Counted from the stretch's first letter, positions 8,561-18,580 are shown. The stretch is DNA of 64,000 nucleotides from Actinomadura pelletieri DSM 43383 (GCF_003634705.1 NZ_RBWU01000001.1:62001-126000), one strand, 5' to 3'. Program-made: numbers and translations. The notes: generated from the letters alone by a model not told the origin.

Positions 8561-10027
8561 TCAGCGTCTCCGGTCGATGGTGACCTTCACCTCCTTCGGC
8601 GTGCCCGCCCGCAGAGTGCGGGTCTCGGGCTCATAAGTCAGTGTGACCTTGCTGGTGCGCAGATAGTCGATGACCTCCTTGGGGTCGAATTCCGCGCCGC
8701 CCGGCACGGTCTCTGACGGTCCGGTCAGGAGAAGGTGCAGGGCCGGCAGGTGCGGCAGGATGTGGTCCTCACGGACGTAAAGGTTCTTGGGCCGATCCGG
8801 ATCCGAGCGCGACGCGCTGGTATGGCCGTGCCGGCACCGGTACGCCGCCCGGTTGTTGGCCCAGCACGACTCCACCCGGCGCCCGCAGATCCCGCAGCGC
8901 AGCAGGCCCGCCAGCAGGTAACAGCGGCCCGGCTTGACAGGGGTGCCGCGCGGCGTCTGGATGCCCTGCACGGCGATGAAGTCCGCCTCGCTGACCAGGG
9001 CCGGATGCGCGGGACGAGCGGAGATCACCCAGCCGTCGGGCACGTTCCACCGCTGCACCCGCCGATGCCCCAGCCCCGTATTGGCCGGATCGATCAGATC
9101 ATGCTCGCTCGGTTGGCGGTTCCACACCTGCCGGCCCGTATAGCGAGGATTGGCCAGGATCGTCTGCACAGTGGTCAGGGCCCATGCCTGCTTGGATCGG
9201 TGGGCGTTACGCCGCGGGTCGGCCGCCGACGGGCAGGGGATGTGCATGTCGTTGAGCGCCCTGGTGATGCGGGACCCGGTGTGCCCGGCCAGCCGCTGAG
9301 CGAAGATCCATTCCACGATCGGCGCGGTCTGTGGGTCGGGTTCCAACCGGTGGGCCCGGCGTCCCCAGGCGGCGTGGGCGCGGTTGGGGTGCGGACCCGC
9401 ATCCACCAGCCGATACCCGTAGGGCGGGCGGCCGCCCAGGTATCGGCCCTGTTCACGGGTCTGTGCCGCCATCGCCGTGGAGACCCGGATCCTGGTCCGG
9501 GTGATCTCCCGCTTGGACTGCATACCGAGGATGACCATCAATCGCTCGTGGGCTTCGGAGGTGAAGTCGATCGGGCCGCCGATTTCGGGCATCCACAGCT
9601 GCACACCGTAGTGATCGAACAGCGGTGCCATCAGAGCGAACTGGTTGCCGTAGAACGCCCGCTCATACTCCCCCACCACGACCGCGTCGAACCCACGATC
9701 CGGATCGGCCATCGCCGTCAACAACGCCGCCGCCTCAGGACGACGCGCCCACGGCAACACCCGACTGTGCCCGACATCGAAATACTCCGCCACAATCCGC
9801 CCATGCCCGCTGACCAGCTCGACGGCCGCATGATGCTGCCGCGCCCGCGACGTCACCGGATCTTGGTGATCCTCGGTCGACACCCGCCCGTAGAACGCGA
9901 ACCGCAACCCGTCCTTCCGCGGCTGCGCCACCTGGTACTTCCCTGACCGCTCAGCCCACGCCAGGAGCGTGTCCGCCCCCGTGCCCCGGCCCGCCTCCCG
10001 GGACCCGCTCAACGGCCTCGCAGTCAT
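8561..10027 (-). CDS. Large serine recombinase (integrase)
   Basis: A 488-aa site-specific recombinase. The start at ATG 10027 is preferred because GAGGAG lies 8 bases upstream. The N-terminal resolvase domain carries FAFYGRVSTEDHQDP with the catalytic serine at about residue 50. A recombinase domain follows (GGRPPYGYRLVDAGPHPN, then TVQTILANPRYTGRQVW), then a zinc ribbon (CGICGRRVESCWANN, YRCRHG) and a C-terminal tail. This is the complete set of parts for integration and excision of an actinomycete element. It differs in subfamily from the broken recombinases at 41781, 51697 and 61993. The attachment site was not identified. Confidence 0.9.
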   Translation of the reverse strand: MTARPLSGSREAGRGTGADTLLAWAERSGKYQVAQPRKDGLRFAFYGRVSTEDHQDPVTSRARQHHAAVELVSGHGRIVAEYFDVGHSRVLPWARRPEAAALLTAMADPDRGFDAVVVGEYERAFYGNQFALMAPLFDHYGVQLWMPEIGGPIDFTSEAHERLMVILGMQSKREITRTRIRVSTAMAAQTREQGRYLGGRPPYGYRLVDAGPHPNRAHAAWGRRAHRLEPDPQTAPIVEWIFAQRLAGHTGSRITRALNDMHIPCPSAADPRRNAHRSKQAWALTTVQTILANPRYTGRQVWNRQPSEHDLIDPANTGLGHRRVQRWNVPDGWVISARPAHPALVSEADFIAVQGIQTPRGTPVKPGRCYLLAGLLRCGICGRRVESCWANNRAAYRCRHGHTSASRSDPDRPKNLYVREDHILPHLPALHLLLTGPSETVPGGAEFDPKEVIDYLRTSKVTLTYEPETRTLRAGTPKEVKVTIDRRR

Positions 10028-10036
10028 GACCCGCAC

Positions 10037-10661
10037 TCCTCATGCCGGAAACACCTTTTCGGCTTCAACATCAGACAAGGAGAGGCAACACATATGACAA
10101 ACGATGAGATTATCGCCAAGGAGCAATAATTTTCTAGCCCCCAAGAAACCCTGGGAACATTTCCTGATATTTACTATTCTGTCCGCCGCGCGCGCGTACC
10201 GACCGACGCCTAGCGCGAACGACAGCGTTCACCCCAAGAAGCTCCACAATTGCGAGCAGCAGCTCGCTCGATGTTCGACCTTCTGGTGACGATGTCCAGC
10301 AGGGCACACGCCATATGTCTTCAAAGTGCCCGAACCGCTGGTCATCGATTCGAGCATTCCGCAAAGAGGCTGGGGTCAGGGTCGGTCCCGTCGTCGAACC
10401 GAAGGGTGACCTCGCCGTCGCGCATCACCAGCAGCTTGGCCTGGTGAGCGCCCGCCCCCTGCACGGCCACGAACCCGAACATCTTGGAGGGCCGTGCTGA
10501 CCAGGTACCCACCGGTGTGCTCGAAGGTGATGACCCGGTGCAGGCCCCGGATGCGCAAGGCGGTGCTGATGCGGCCCCCTCGGCCGGCTACGCCGGCCAG
10601 GCGGCGGGATGTCCCACGCCCCCATCGTGGCCAGCCTTCGGGTCGGTCATCGAAAAACGGT
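10037..10661. other. Stretch without convincing gene
   Basis: The first 100 bases are AT-rich, as expected for the recombinase promoter. From about 10620 to 10366 the minus strand has short conserved-looking pieces (VITFEHTGGYLVSTALQD in one frame, then KLLVMRDGEVTLRFDDGTDP in another), which suggests a decayed small gene with frameshifts. I cannot name the family. Confidence 0.4.
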
Positions 10662-10979
10662 TCAGGCCCGCGGCGTGTAGTCCTTGTGCGGCACAGCGAC
10701 CGCCCACGCCGCTTCGAATGCCTCCCGGCACCGTGCTACCAGCGCCGGGTCGTCGTCCCATTGCTGCCCGGCCGGGCCGTCGTCGCCATCGTGCAGGTTG
10801 AACATGACGAACGCCCCATCGATGACGAACATGTCGTTGCCCGGCAGGAACACACAGGACGCCAGGCGACGGGGCAGCCAGCGGATGTCCTCCCCGGCCT
10901 CGACCAGCCGGGAGGAGAACTCATAGGCCCCGCGCATGTACTCCGAAACCGGTTCGGAGATCGTCTTGATCCGGCGCAT
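10662..10979 (-). CDS. DUF6879-like protein, N-terminally short
   Basis: 105 aa from the ATG at 10979. The order RIKTISEPVSEYMR, AGEDIRWLPRRLA, a short strand with MFVIDGAFVMFN and a final CREAFEAAWAVAVPHKDY matches the C-terminal part of DUF6879, an actinobacterial family usually of about 170-190 aa. The N-terminal half is missing, so the gene may be a remnant or a short form. It is coupled to the upstream frame through a TGATG overlap. Such proteins are common next to XRE regulators and element genes; the function is unknown. Confidence 0.55.
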   Translation of the reverse strand: MRRIKTISEPVSEYMRGAYEFSSRLVEAGEDIRWLPRRLASCVFLPGNDMFVIDGAFVMFNLHDGDDGPAGQQWDDDPALVARCREAFEAAWAVAVPHKDYTPRA

Positions 10980-11224
10980 CACGACCCCCGCGGCAGCCCG
11001 CGCCGCGGTCGCTTCCACAGCCCTCGCCCCTCCACCCCCACCTCGGCCGGTGAGGGCTTGGGGACCTGGGACCGGGACATGCGGGTCGTCACGCAGCTCG
11101 CCCTGCCACAACCACGTGCCTCGGTGGCGATCTGATGGACAGCAAGGCCGGTCTCTGCGGTCTCCGACTCCGGCCCGCAGTAATAGGACAACATGATCGG
11201 GTCATCCTCGCTCGGGTGTTCCAC
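10979..11224 (-). CDS. Small hypothetical protein coupled to DUF6879 gene
   Basis: An 81-aa frame beginning MEHPSEDDPIMLSYYCGPES. Its TGA overlaps the ATG of the DUF6879-like gene, an arrangement typical of real coupled genes in this strain. The cysteine-containing middle (ATEARGCGRASCVTT) has no recognised match and the arginine-rich tail is weak as coding sequence. It may supply the lost upstream part of the DUF6879 gene after a frameshift. Confidence 0.35.
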   Translation of the reverse strand: MEHPSEDDPIMLSYYCGPESETAETGLAVHQIATEARGCGRASCVTTRMSRSQVPKPSPAEVGVEGRGLWKRPRRGLPRGS

Positions 11225-11600
11225 AGGATTCCACCTTTCGATCGGGCAACCCGACCTTCACCCGCCAAACGCCCCCCATCAGCACCTCAGGCCCCCGCTT
11301 CGTTCTCCTTGCGTTTCCTCGTCTCTCACCCACGGCGTGCTGGGAACTGCGAGGCCCCGAATCGGGAGAAGCATGCCGCCACCCCACGCCACGCGACCCG
11401 CCTGTGATCGTGGAAGGTGGCGGAGACTCTGGGCTTCGCACAACCAATCGCGCTGACCCTTCTGTGAGCCACCCACATTGCCGAACAGCTCGCCCGACAA
11501 TCCCCAGGCGCAGATCCTGGCCGCCCTCAACCGAGGAGCCCCGGCAGCCCGCGGCGGACGTGACAAACTGGCCGCCCGTCGACAGCTGAAGGACGCACCG
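11225..11600. other. Stretch without convincing gene
   Basis: Frames are open on both strands, but they lack codon bias and recognisable motifs. The end carries the GAAGGA ribosome site for the gene starting at 11601. No repeats or RNA genes were recognised. Confidence 0.5.
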
Positions 11601-11990
11601 ATGAACCAGTCTCCGGACCCACCGCCCGGACCACGAGGAACCACCGAGGAGCAACTGACAGCGCTCGGAATCACCCCCAAGCCATGCCCGCCGTGGTGTA
11701 CCGGCGATCACTTCGGCCCAGACCCGGTCCTGTTCGCCGAGGACGGCTTTCACCACAACGGCCCGACCACGGTCGTCACCGACAGCGCCTCCACCCTGTA
11801 CGAGGACCCTGCCGACAGCGAACTCAAGCTCGAATTGACCTCCTGGACTCCCGCCCTGGCCACCACACCCGGCCCAACCCACCTCCGCCTATCCGACGGC
11901 GGCGACAGCGTTTTCTACTTCACTCCCGACGGCGCACGCAGGCTCGCCGCGGAACTGACCCAACTCGCTGATCAAGCCGACGCGCGTTGA
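11601..11990 (+). CDS. DUF6907-like protein
   Basis: 129 aa from the ATG at 11601, chosen because GAAGGA sits 7 bases upstream; the open frame extends further but poorly. The motif CPPWCTGDHF near residue 35 is the signature I associate with DUF6907, a small actinobacterial family with a CPxWC...H metal-like site. The strand pattern LRLSDGGDSVFYFTPDGARR and a final helix LAAELTQLADQADA follow. These genes are common near integrative elements. The function is unknown. Confidence 0.65.
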   Translation: MNQSPDPPPGPRGTTEEQLTALGITPKPCPPWCTGDHFGPDPVLFAEDGFHHNGPTTVVTDSASTLYEDPADSELKLELTSWTPALATTPGPTHLRLSDGGDSVFYFTPDGARRLAAELTQLADQADAR

Positions 11991-12052
11991 TACCGAACGC
12001 GGAACCATGACAAACACTCGCGCCCGCCCCGGAACCTAAGCCGGGTCAACCG

Positions 12053-12970
12053 ATGCTGGCCACGATCACCCGGGGCAAACGAGCCCAGAGTTCCCCTGCC
12101 TCGGGGGATATCGAACGCGTTCTGGCAGTAGGATCTCGCCACGAGATGGATTCCCGACTCATGGATTTCACAGTGTTCGATCCGGTACGGCGCGCGGGCC
12201 TACAGGAACCGGCTGCGCGGTTCATCCACTGCACCCCGCCCGACGTCATTGCGGCTGAGCCCGCCGGGGACGAACTGCCCGACGCGCTTTTCCAGATCCT
12301 CAGCCAGTTCGGCACCCGCAAACACGCCTCCCATATTGTGGACACTCGAACTCCGGGCCATCGCAGACCGGACGCCGCGTTGATGTTCGCCATCGCTCCA
12401 GGCATCGTGCACGTAGTCGGCTCCTCCCCACTCGCCGAACAGATCCGTGGCACGCTCAGCGGAGGCGCCGTCACCGGCTGGCGGCTCCACCCTCTTCCGG
12501 AGAGCACCACCCCGTTGCACACGCTCCGCCCGCGCTTGGAGTCGCGGTTTTACAACCTGCTCGATCGCAACGGGTTCACCAGCGTCGAAGAAGCCATCGC
12601 CGCTCCCGACGCCGCACTGCTCCAGCTCCGCCACGCCGGCCCTCGATTCGTGGCCGCTCTTCGCGGCCTCGCCGGCGAACCTGACATCTGCGAACTGGTT
12701 GTCACCAACCCGACCGACGTGCAGGATGCGCACCAGCGCCGCACTTATCTGCTCGGTCGGCTGCATGGGGCCACCGCCGCCCGCTATCGCGACCTGGTTG
12801 ATGCGCTTGCCCGCAGCACCATCCCGCTGGCCGCGCTGGACAAGATCGCCACCGCGCTCTGTGATGAACCCGTTCCGCCAGCCGACCCCACTGTCACGCT
12901 GTTGTTGGAAACCGCGGGCGAACAGCAGATCCTCAACCGCTATCTGAGCACCCACCAAAAGGCGGAGTGA
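12053..12970 (+). CDS. Hypothetical protein with helix-hairpin-helix (alpha-CTD-like) segment
   Basis: A 305-aa protein, soluble. The segment YNLLDRNGFTSVEEAIAAPD followed by LLQLRHAGPRFVAALRGL (about residues 165-205) resembles the C-terminal domain of RNA polymerase alpha subunit or other helix-hairpin-helix DNA contacts. The N-terminal half (LFQILSQFGTRKHASHIVDT region) and C-terminal half are unrecognised. It stands alone on the plus strand, 62 bases after the DUF6907 gene. A DNA-binding or polymerase-interacting role is an inference from that one segment. Confidence 0.6.
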   Translation: MLATITRGKRAQSSPASGDIERVLAVGSRHEMDSRLMDFTVFDPVRRAGLQEPAARFIHCTPPDVIAAEPAGDELPDALFQILSQFGTRKHASHIVDTRTPGHRRPDAALMFAIAPGIVHVVGSSPLAEQIRGTLSGGAVTGWRLHPLPESTTPLHTLRPRLESRFYNLLDRNGFTSVEEAIAAPDAALLQLRHAGPRFVAALRGLAGEPDICELVVTNPTDVQDAHQRRTYLLGRLHGATAARYRDLVDALARSTIPLAALDKIATALCDEPVPPADPTVTLLLETAGEQQILNRYLSTHQKAE

Positions 12971-13555
12971 ACACGTGAACTGTGCGGGCTATCAACCGAG
13001 ACGCCACTCGGTCGACGAGATCACCCGGAAGATGCGGTTCGCGGCTCTGCCCGCACTCGGACACCTGGACCTGTAGATCTCCAACACGCGAGCTTGTAAC
13101 CCGCCCAGCGGGCTCGTCACCACCGCGTTCGGTCTGGGATGGGTTAGTGCCAGCGGGACCTTGTCCAAATTGGGTCGGCTCCATCGCGGGGAACCGTTTC
13201 ATGCGGGTCCCAGGACCGGATCCTGCGCCGGTGCGCTCCGGCGTGGTTACGCGGCCTTCGCCTGACGGAAGCGGTCGAGGGCCCAGGGCGATGTTCAGGC
13301 TCTTAGCGGTGCAGTGCGCCGCGGTGCTCCTCAGGCAGGACGTTGTCAAGCTGCGTCCAAGCTGGCCTGGCCGGGACGAATGAGACGGCGACTGATGTCG
13401 CTGTCGCATATTCAGCAACATCTCGATGGCCGCCCAGCCTGCTGGCCAGTCCCCGCATGATGCGGAGTCGCTGACCGGTGCTCTAGAGGCGGATTTGCCG
13501 ACCAGTGGCGGTGATGTTAGGGATGTCCCCACATGTGACTACTTGCGATTTCCGA
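12971..13555. other. Stretch without convincing gene
   Basis: 585 bases where frames are open on both strands but no frame gives a recognisable protein. No tRNA, repeat or terminator was recognised. It is probably decayed sequence between the element-associated genes and the next hypothetical gene. Confidence 0.5.
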
Positions 13556-13966
13556 CTATATGGACGCTGGTTTCTCACTCCATCTCTGACCTGCGGCGTC
13601 CCAATAGCACCGGTGAAGGAGCGTGTTGAGGTCCGGTATCGCGGCTTCGTCCTCGGGGGTGGACGGCACCCAGCCAACAGTGGGGTCGAGGCGGGACCAG
13701 AGCCCGAGTTCGATAGCGTCCACTGTGCCGGGATACACACCGCTCCACTCCTGCCGACCGCAGTCGTGGTCCTCAGAGCACTGGACACGTTGCCGACCGC
13801 TAATCAGGCACCGAGCAATGACACAGTCCTGCGTGTGAGGTTCGCCGATCTCGACCAAGCAACGGGGGCAGAGGGTCTGTACCTCAAGGGCTAGCCTTAG
13901 GGCGATCGGGCTCTCGGGTGTGAGGTTCTCGCGCATGGCCCGAAGGCGCGCCAACTCCTTTGACAT
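13556..13966 (-). CDS. Hypothetical protein with zinc-ribbon-like cysteines
   Basis: A 136-aa protein starting MSKELARLRAMRENLTPESP. A cysteine group, CPRC then CVIARC, then CSEDHDC, suggests a small metal-bound domain. The tail TLLHRCYWDAAGQRWSEKP looks ordered. I recognise no family. It is the nearest leftward gene downstream of the Dnd-associated genes, but it is 450 bases from them, so it is probably not co-transcribed. Confidence 0.55.
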   Translation of the reverse strand: MSKELARLRAMRENLTPESPIALRLALEVQTLCPRCLVEIGEPHTQDCVIARCLISGRQRVQCSEDHDCGRQEWSGVYPGTVDAIELGLWSRLDPTVGWVPSTPEDEAAIPDLNTLLHRCYWDAAGQRWSEKPASI

Positions 13967-14418
13967 GGTCTCCAGTATGCACCTTTTACTTCACATCAAG
14001 AACGGCAAGTCAGAGGGCCTCATCAATCAATGCATAAAAATCAGCTCGCGTCTCATCCGGCCTAGTCCTCAAGACAAAGGCGTAGAAATGGTCGGCAAGG
14101 TACTCATGAACCTCCTAGGTGCCTTTAGTCCGTGCACCTGCGAGGATTGCGGCGATCTCGCGTACATCGAAAACGGTAAGGTTCATGACGTTCTTTCCGA
14201 AGATTGTCGAGCAGGGCAACCTTACCCAACCAGAGACACTATCAGCCGATGGGCCGTCGCCGCCGTCAGCGGTCCTCATCCTGAGGATACAAGGTGCCAG
14301 CTTTTCCGAGATTACTGGTGGCTGCGAAGATGCCGGTGGATTGACCCAATTTATGCTCTCAGGCCAGAAGCATCCTACTCATGCAGCACCGATCCAACGC
14401 TGTAGATCTGCGGCCTAG
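13967..14418. other. Stretch without convincing gene
   Basis: A plus-strand frame (13920-14405) stays open and includes CTCEDCGDLAYIENGKVHDV, but the rest has no clear coding bias or ribosome site, so I do not call it a gene. The base composition is lower in GC than the flanks. It may be the 3' flank of the Dnd-associated island. Confidence 0.4.
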
Positions 14419-16587
14419 TTAAGAACCCTCTTCGGGAGCGGTTGCTGTCTCACCGATGCTGATCTGTTCGGGGTTGGTGGGCTGATGCTGTAGCCACGTC
14501 TCGATGTCCTCCTCGGATACATCGAACCAGTGGCGTAGAGCCTTCTTGAGTGCGGTAGTAGCGAACTTTTCGGCGGTTTTACTCAGATCGTTTCTGGGAA
14601 GGCCTGGCTGGCTGGTCTTGAGTGCTTTCTCCTGCTGCTTGATGCACAAGTCCAGATACATTCTACGCGCTTGTGAGAGTAGGTATTCGAAGGCATCTCG
14701 ATCGACTAGCCATGTCTCAGCGTGTCGCCATGCTTCAGGAACGGCGAGGGCCTGCATCCAGAAGTATCGGAAGTACACAGCCTGAGGCGTGTCCATGTTG
14801 ACAATCTGGTTGATCGGGTTGGTGACGTCCTTGTTGAGTGCGAGCTTGCGGTCGCGAGCTCTGCCGTGGTCGAGATGGAAAAAGGCGTTCCATGCCTTGA
14901 CCAGTGCTTCCGCGAAAGCTGGCAAATCCTTGAAATCGGCGCCACCTGCTTGCTGCTTGCGAAGCTCCCATAGCGACCCGAGAGTCATCATAAGGCCGAG
15001 TTGACAGGCATGAGTGTTGAATATGCCGTAGGCCGCCTTGCAGCGCTTCACTCGCTCTGGGCGGGTCGATCCAAGATATTCCTGCGATCGATAGATATCG
15101 AAGTCGGCCTCCTTCCCCTTAAGGGCGTCCCAGGCCCTGATGACATCCGACTTCGGCAACTTGCGGCCGCCGGTCCCGTGATTGCCTTGGTAGTGGATGT
15201 AACTGTCCCGGAGAGTCCAGTAGACCCCCACACCGCCAAAAAGTGCATCGTGGGCGAGAGAGGCATAAGTGTCGGCTGCATGCCAGTCTTCTTTAAGCTT
15301 GGTAAGGCTTGCGGCGTGAGCTGCGTATGGCGTGATGCCCGAGAGCAAGGTCAATATAGCCTTTCCCCAGGTCTCCATGAATCTCTCACTGATTGCCTCT
15401 AGGCGGCCGAGCGGGAAGTTACCGTCCCCGATGCTTCCTCTGTCGTAGGAGTATCCGCCGTCTTCAAAGAAGTCGGGGAGTAGACTGACCAGGTCGAGTT
15501 GGGAGCGCATAAAACGGTCGCGGTCCTCGGGGCTCTCGCGACCACTGATCGGTTGAGCTAGGTTGGTCAGATACTTGGGTGGGCCGAATACGCAGCGATT
15601 CACTGCCATCTTCAAGAGGTGAACGTTAGTCATCACCGACCAGCGCGCGGAACGGCTGCTGTTCACTTCGGGGTTGTCGTATTCGACCGCATAGAGGGGG
15701 AGGTAGGAATCGTTACTGCGACTGCGTAGTGCACTGAGCATGCTGCGGGTGAGCACGTTGGACAGTTCCCCGTCAGACAGCAGGATGATCCGTGATTCGC
15801 TGGGCGGACGCGCTTCCTTATTGACGTCGACGAAGAGCTTGCGGGCTGCCTCATGCGGCCTCGTCCCTTCACCGGTCTGCTCCGGGAACCAGCAGACGGT
15901 TATGGGTACCTCGATTCTTGCGAGATCCGCCTCGGAGACCTGGTAGTCGCGCAGCATCCGCTCGACCTGGTGTTCGTAGAAGGGGCGGAACTGGGCTCCA
16001 CTGCCCTGCCACGAATGAGACAGCGTGCGCTCAACTGCCAGCAGTGCCATGGCCCGGTGCTGCCCGTCCAGGACTACGAGACTCGCCTCCGAACGGTTCC
16101 ACCAGAGCTTTCCAAGGTTCGCGGCGTGCAGTGTCCCGTCTGGACCTAGAAGCCGATGCACTTGGAAGGCGTTACCGGCTCGTTCCTCCTGCCACAGCGC
16201 GTCGTCGTAGTTGGTGGCGGTGGAAGGCTCCAGGGGCGGGAAGGTGGACGGCCGCTTGTTTCGGAACGGTAGGAGCACGGTCATGATCGGCGGGAAGAAG
16301 GCTGGCCCGTTGGATTGCGGCTTAAGCAGGTAGGGGATTAGGTTGACCGCAACGCGATGGTCGTCCAGGTCACGCTGGAGTAGCTGGTGGAAGTCCAGGT
16401 CACCAGCATCCATGATCTCGCGGACTGGTGCCAGACACTTCGTGAGTTGCCGCTCGGGAGCATCGGCGTCTCCGCCGAGCCGGGCCTTGGTCATCACGAA
16501 GTTGACCTGGCCGGCTGGCGTGTCGAAACTCCCCCACGTACCTTGCACGTAGTCACGGAACGTGAGCCTGGTACCCGAGCCGAACAT
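14419..16587 (-). CDS. DGQHR-domain protein, DndB-related, long form
   Basis: A 722-aa protein with the DGQHR motif (VVLDGQHRAMALL, DGQHR at about 174-178) followed by a KLFVDVNKEARPP segment, as in DndB and other DGQHR proteins. It is almost twice the length of DndB (375 aa, encoded at 23576). The C-terminal 400 residues are helical and unrecognised, with a late DVSEEDIETWLQ element. It lies downstream of the GHKL ATPase on the same strand (259-base gap) and in the same orientation as dndBCDE. DGQHR proteins are linked to DNA phosphorothioation and other modifications. A sensing or recruitment role is inferred. Confidence 0.8.
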   Translation of the reverse strand: MFGSGTRLTFRDYVQGTWGSFDTPAGQVNFVMTKARLGGDADAPERQLTKCLAPVREIMDAGDLDFHQLLQRDLDDHRVAVNLIPYLLKPQSNGPAFFPPIMTVLLPFRNKRPSTFPPLEPSTATNYDDALWQEERAGNAFQVHRLLGPDGTLHAANLGKLWWNRSEASLVVLDGQHRAMALLAVERTLSHSWQGSGAQFRPFYEHQVERMLRDYQVSEADLARIEVPITVCWFPEQTGEGTRPHEAARKLFVDVNKEARPPSESRIILLSDGELSNVLTRSMLSALRSRSNDSYLPLYAVEYDNPEVNSSRSARWSVMTNVHLLKMAVNRCVFGPPKYLTNLAQPISGRESPEDRDRFMRSQLDLVSLLPDFFEDGGYSYDRGSIGDGNFPLGRLEAISERFMETWGKAILTLLSGITPYAAHAASLTKLKEDWHAADTYASLAHDALFGGVGVYWTLRDSYIHYQGNHGTGGRKLPKSDVIRAWDALKGKEADFDIYRSQEYLGSTRPERVKRCKAAYGIFNTHACQLGLMMTLGSLWELRKQQAGGADFKDLPAFAEALVKAWNAFFHLDHGRARDRKLALNKDVTNPINQIVNMDTPQAVYFRYFWMQALAVPEAWRHAETWLVDRDAFEYLLSQARRMYLDLCIKQQEKALKTSQPGLPRNDLSKTAEKFATTALKKALRHWFDVSEEDIETWLQHQPTNPEQISIGETATAPEEGS

Positions 16588-16846
16588 CCTTCGTTGCCCT
16601 TCTCATGCGATGACGCCGTTGGGCGCTACCCTCCACGGCATGGGAGTTGAGCGGTGCCACCATGGCACACCACGCTCAAGAGCGTAAGCCCGATCTAAAT
16701 CCTGCCAAACATAATGGAGTCAATGCCCCACCTAGACCAGTTCCGGACCCGCCGCTGCGCCCGAGTGCATTGGCGGGCTAGGTGGGCTGGTCCAGGGGTT
16801 GCGAGGTAAGCGGCGCTCAGTGCCCGGAAACCCCCGGAACTGCGAA
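16588..16846. other. Intergenic gap in the Dnd-associated run
   Basis: 259 bases between the GHKL ATPase and the long DGQHR gene. It contains G-rich and C-rich runs near 16800-16835 but no convincing promoter or terminator hairpin. Whether the DGQHR gene has its own promoter cannot be told from sequence. Confidence 0.4.
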
Positions 16847-18580
16847 TCACTGATCCTTAAATTCCTCCTTCAGCATCGCCTCGGTGAACATCCCCCAGTA
16901 GGTGCGCAGGTCATCGAAGCGCTCGGGGTCTTCGTACATTCCCTCGGCTCGCGCGTAGCCCATGAACAGCAGGTCGATGGCTGCCTCGGCGCGGCGCGCG
17001 AGGTCTGTGATGTCCTCCGGGCTAAGGTGGTCGGCCCCCTCGTCAGCGATCTTCTTGAGCGGAGCATAGACCTCACTGAAGAAGGAGTGCCGGTGATTGA
17101 GCTTGATGACTGACTTGCCATTGAGGTGATGGATTTCCAGGAACTCCTTGCCCGGCCACCTCGAATCGAGCAGAGTAATGGGTTTGGTCTTTATCTGCTC
17201 ACGGATCTTTGCGATCTTGGCGGTGTCCACGTCCGTGTCCAGCCCCATGTCTGCGGCGGCTTCTTGGACGACTTTCTCCTCCTCCTCGGGGGTCGCCTTG
17301 CGACCGGCCAGCCCCTTGGGCAGGACGGGATCGGTCCGTGCTGCGGTATCCATGGACCCGCTGTGCTCACCGTTGTCGAAGCGGTTGCGCGACTCCACCT
17401 CGCCCCAATGTTGCCTGACCTGCTTTCGTGCTTGCGTTACCGGCCGCCTCAACCAGTTCCGCAGTTCGTCCCGCAGCTTACTTACCGGCTCGGCCCCCCG
17501 CTTGACATTTCGAACCTGAAAGTACTCGTCGAGCTCGGCGGGGAAACTAACCTCGAACGCGACGTACCGGAGAACTTTGTCTTTGCGGCCGCCTTCGAGT
17601 AGGCGTGGGACGATGTCGTAGTAGATTTCGCGGCCGTTTCGCAGGATGCTGATCCTGCCCGCGTTCTCATCGTTTATATGGTATTCGCTGATCTCTTCGC
17701 CGTTGAGATCGAACGCACCCCCGTCTCCCATCCGATGACGGAATTCGCGGGGGACGAGGGCCACAGTGACGTGGACCTTGTGGCCGTTGATGTCCAGGTC
17801 GGCCTCTTCGATGAGTTGCCCACGAGGGTCGAGAGGCTTGTAGCGGGAGATAATTCGAGGATTGTCGCGCAGGAACAGGGGGTCGTGGAGCGTGATGATC
17901 TTACCGTTGAGTTCGATCACACGGCCGGTGTCGATGTAAGTGCGGTAGGCGCGGGCGATGAACTTACGTAGGTCCGCGATCTTCTGGTCGAGGGAGGTTC
18001 CGTAGGCCCCTCCGCTTGTGAGACGGTCGATCTTTCCGAAAACCACGACCGTGCCGGAGCTGAAGGTGCGTTCGTCGCGCCCGACCATCAGCTTGGAAGC
18101 GTCCTTAGGCCAGTCCTTTGCCTCGTAGGTAGTGATGTATTTTTGCTTGCCCTCTCGGATCTCTTCGAGGTCGATGTAACTGTGGTAGATCGTTGGGTTA
18201 TTGGCCTGCTTGCTGTAGATATCGATGCGTTCACCGAGGCTCAGCCCGGCGAGTTTGAGGCCAACGCCGAAGCGACCGAGGCCTTGTCGCTGTCCGTAGC
18301 GGGAGCTGTAGCCCATGGAAAGCACATGATGCATTACGGTCGGATCGATGCCGATGCCGTTGTCGGCGACGATGATGCTCTCGATCGACTTCTTGCGAGG
18401 GCCAAAGACTGGCAGGATCCGCATTAGCGTGGCATCGGCCTCAATGGAGTTGTCCAGAGGTTCGCCGATAGCGGCGGTAACGTCGAAGCCGGCGTCACGC
18501 ATGGAGTCTAGGGCGCGGTCGATCTGGATGATGTCGGCGCGCTGGCTGTCTTGAGAGAGGAAGAGCGGGCTGTTGGTCAT
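16847..18580 (-). CDS. MORC-like GHKL ATPase
   Basis: A 577-aa protein with a Bergerat ATP-binding fold: EPLDNSIEADA (Asn44), VADNGIGID (73-79) and GLGRFGVGLKLAG (100-112). A long S5/transducer-like region follows, with RNVKRGAEP and a basic segment (RRPVTQARKQVRQHWGEVES), then a C-terminal helical part. GHKL ATPases of the MORC/MutL type are known from several restriction-modification neighbourhoods, where they act as ATP-driven clamps on DNA. It stands 22 bases downstream of a GIY-YIG nuclease gene and belongs to the run behind dndE. A motor or clamp for the nuclease is a reasonable inference. Confidence 0.85.
   Translation of the reverse strand: MTNSPLFLSQDSQRADIIQIDRALDSMRDAGFDVTAAIGEPLDNSIEADATLMRILPVFGPRKKSIESIIVADNGIGIDPTVMHHVLSMGYSSRYGQRQGLGRFGVGLKLAGLSLGERIDIYSKQANNPTIYHSYIDLEEIREGKQKYITTYEAKDWPKDASKLMVGRDERTFSSGTVVVFGKIDRLTSGGAYGTSLDQKIADLRKFIARAYRTYIDTGRVIELNGKIITLHDPLFLRDNPRIISRYKPLDPRGQLIEEADLDINGHKVHVTVALVPREFRHRMGDGGAFDLNGEEISEYHINDENAGRISILRNGREIYYDIVPRLLEGGRKDKVLRYVAFEVSFPAELDEYFQVRNVKRGAEPVSKLRDELRNWLRRPVTQARKQVRQHWGEVESRNRFDNGEHSGSMDTAARTDPVLPKGLAGRKATPEEEEKVVQEAAADMGLDTDVDTAKIAKIREQIKTKPITLLDSRWPGKEFLEIHHLNGKSVIKLNHRHSFFSEVYAPLKKIADEGADHLSPEDITDLARRAEAAIDLLFMGYARAEGMYEDPERFDDLRTYWGMFTEAMLKEEFKDQ

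Noticed and set aside
8735..9946. 403-codon open frame antisense to the serine recombinase
   Set aside because: Shadow frame of an intact, motif-bearing recombinase; the composition is Arg/Pro/Gly-rich.
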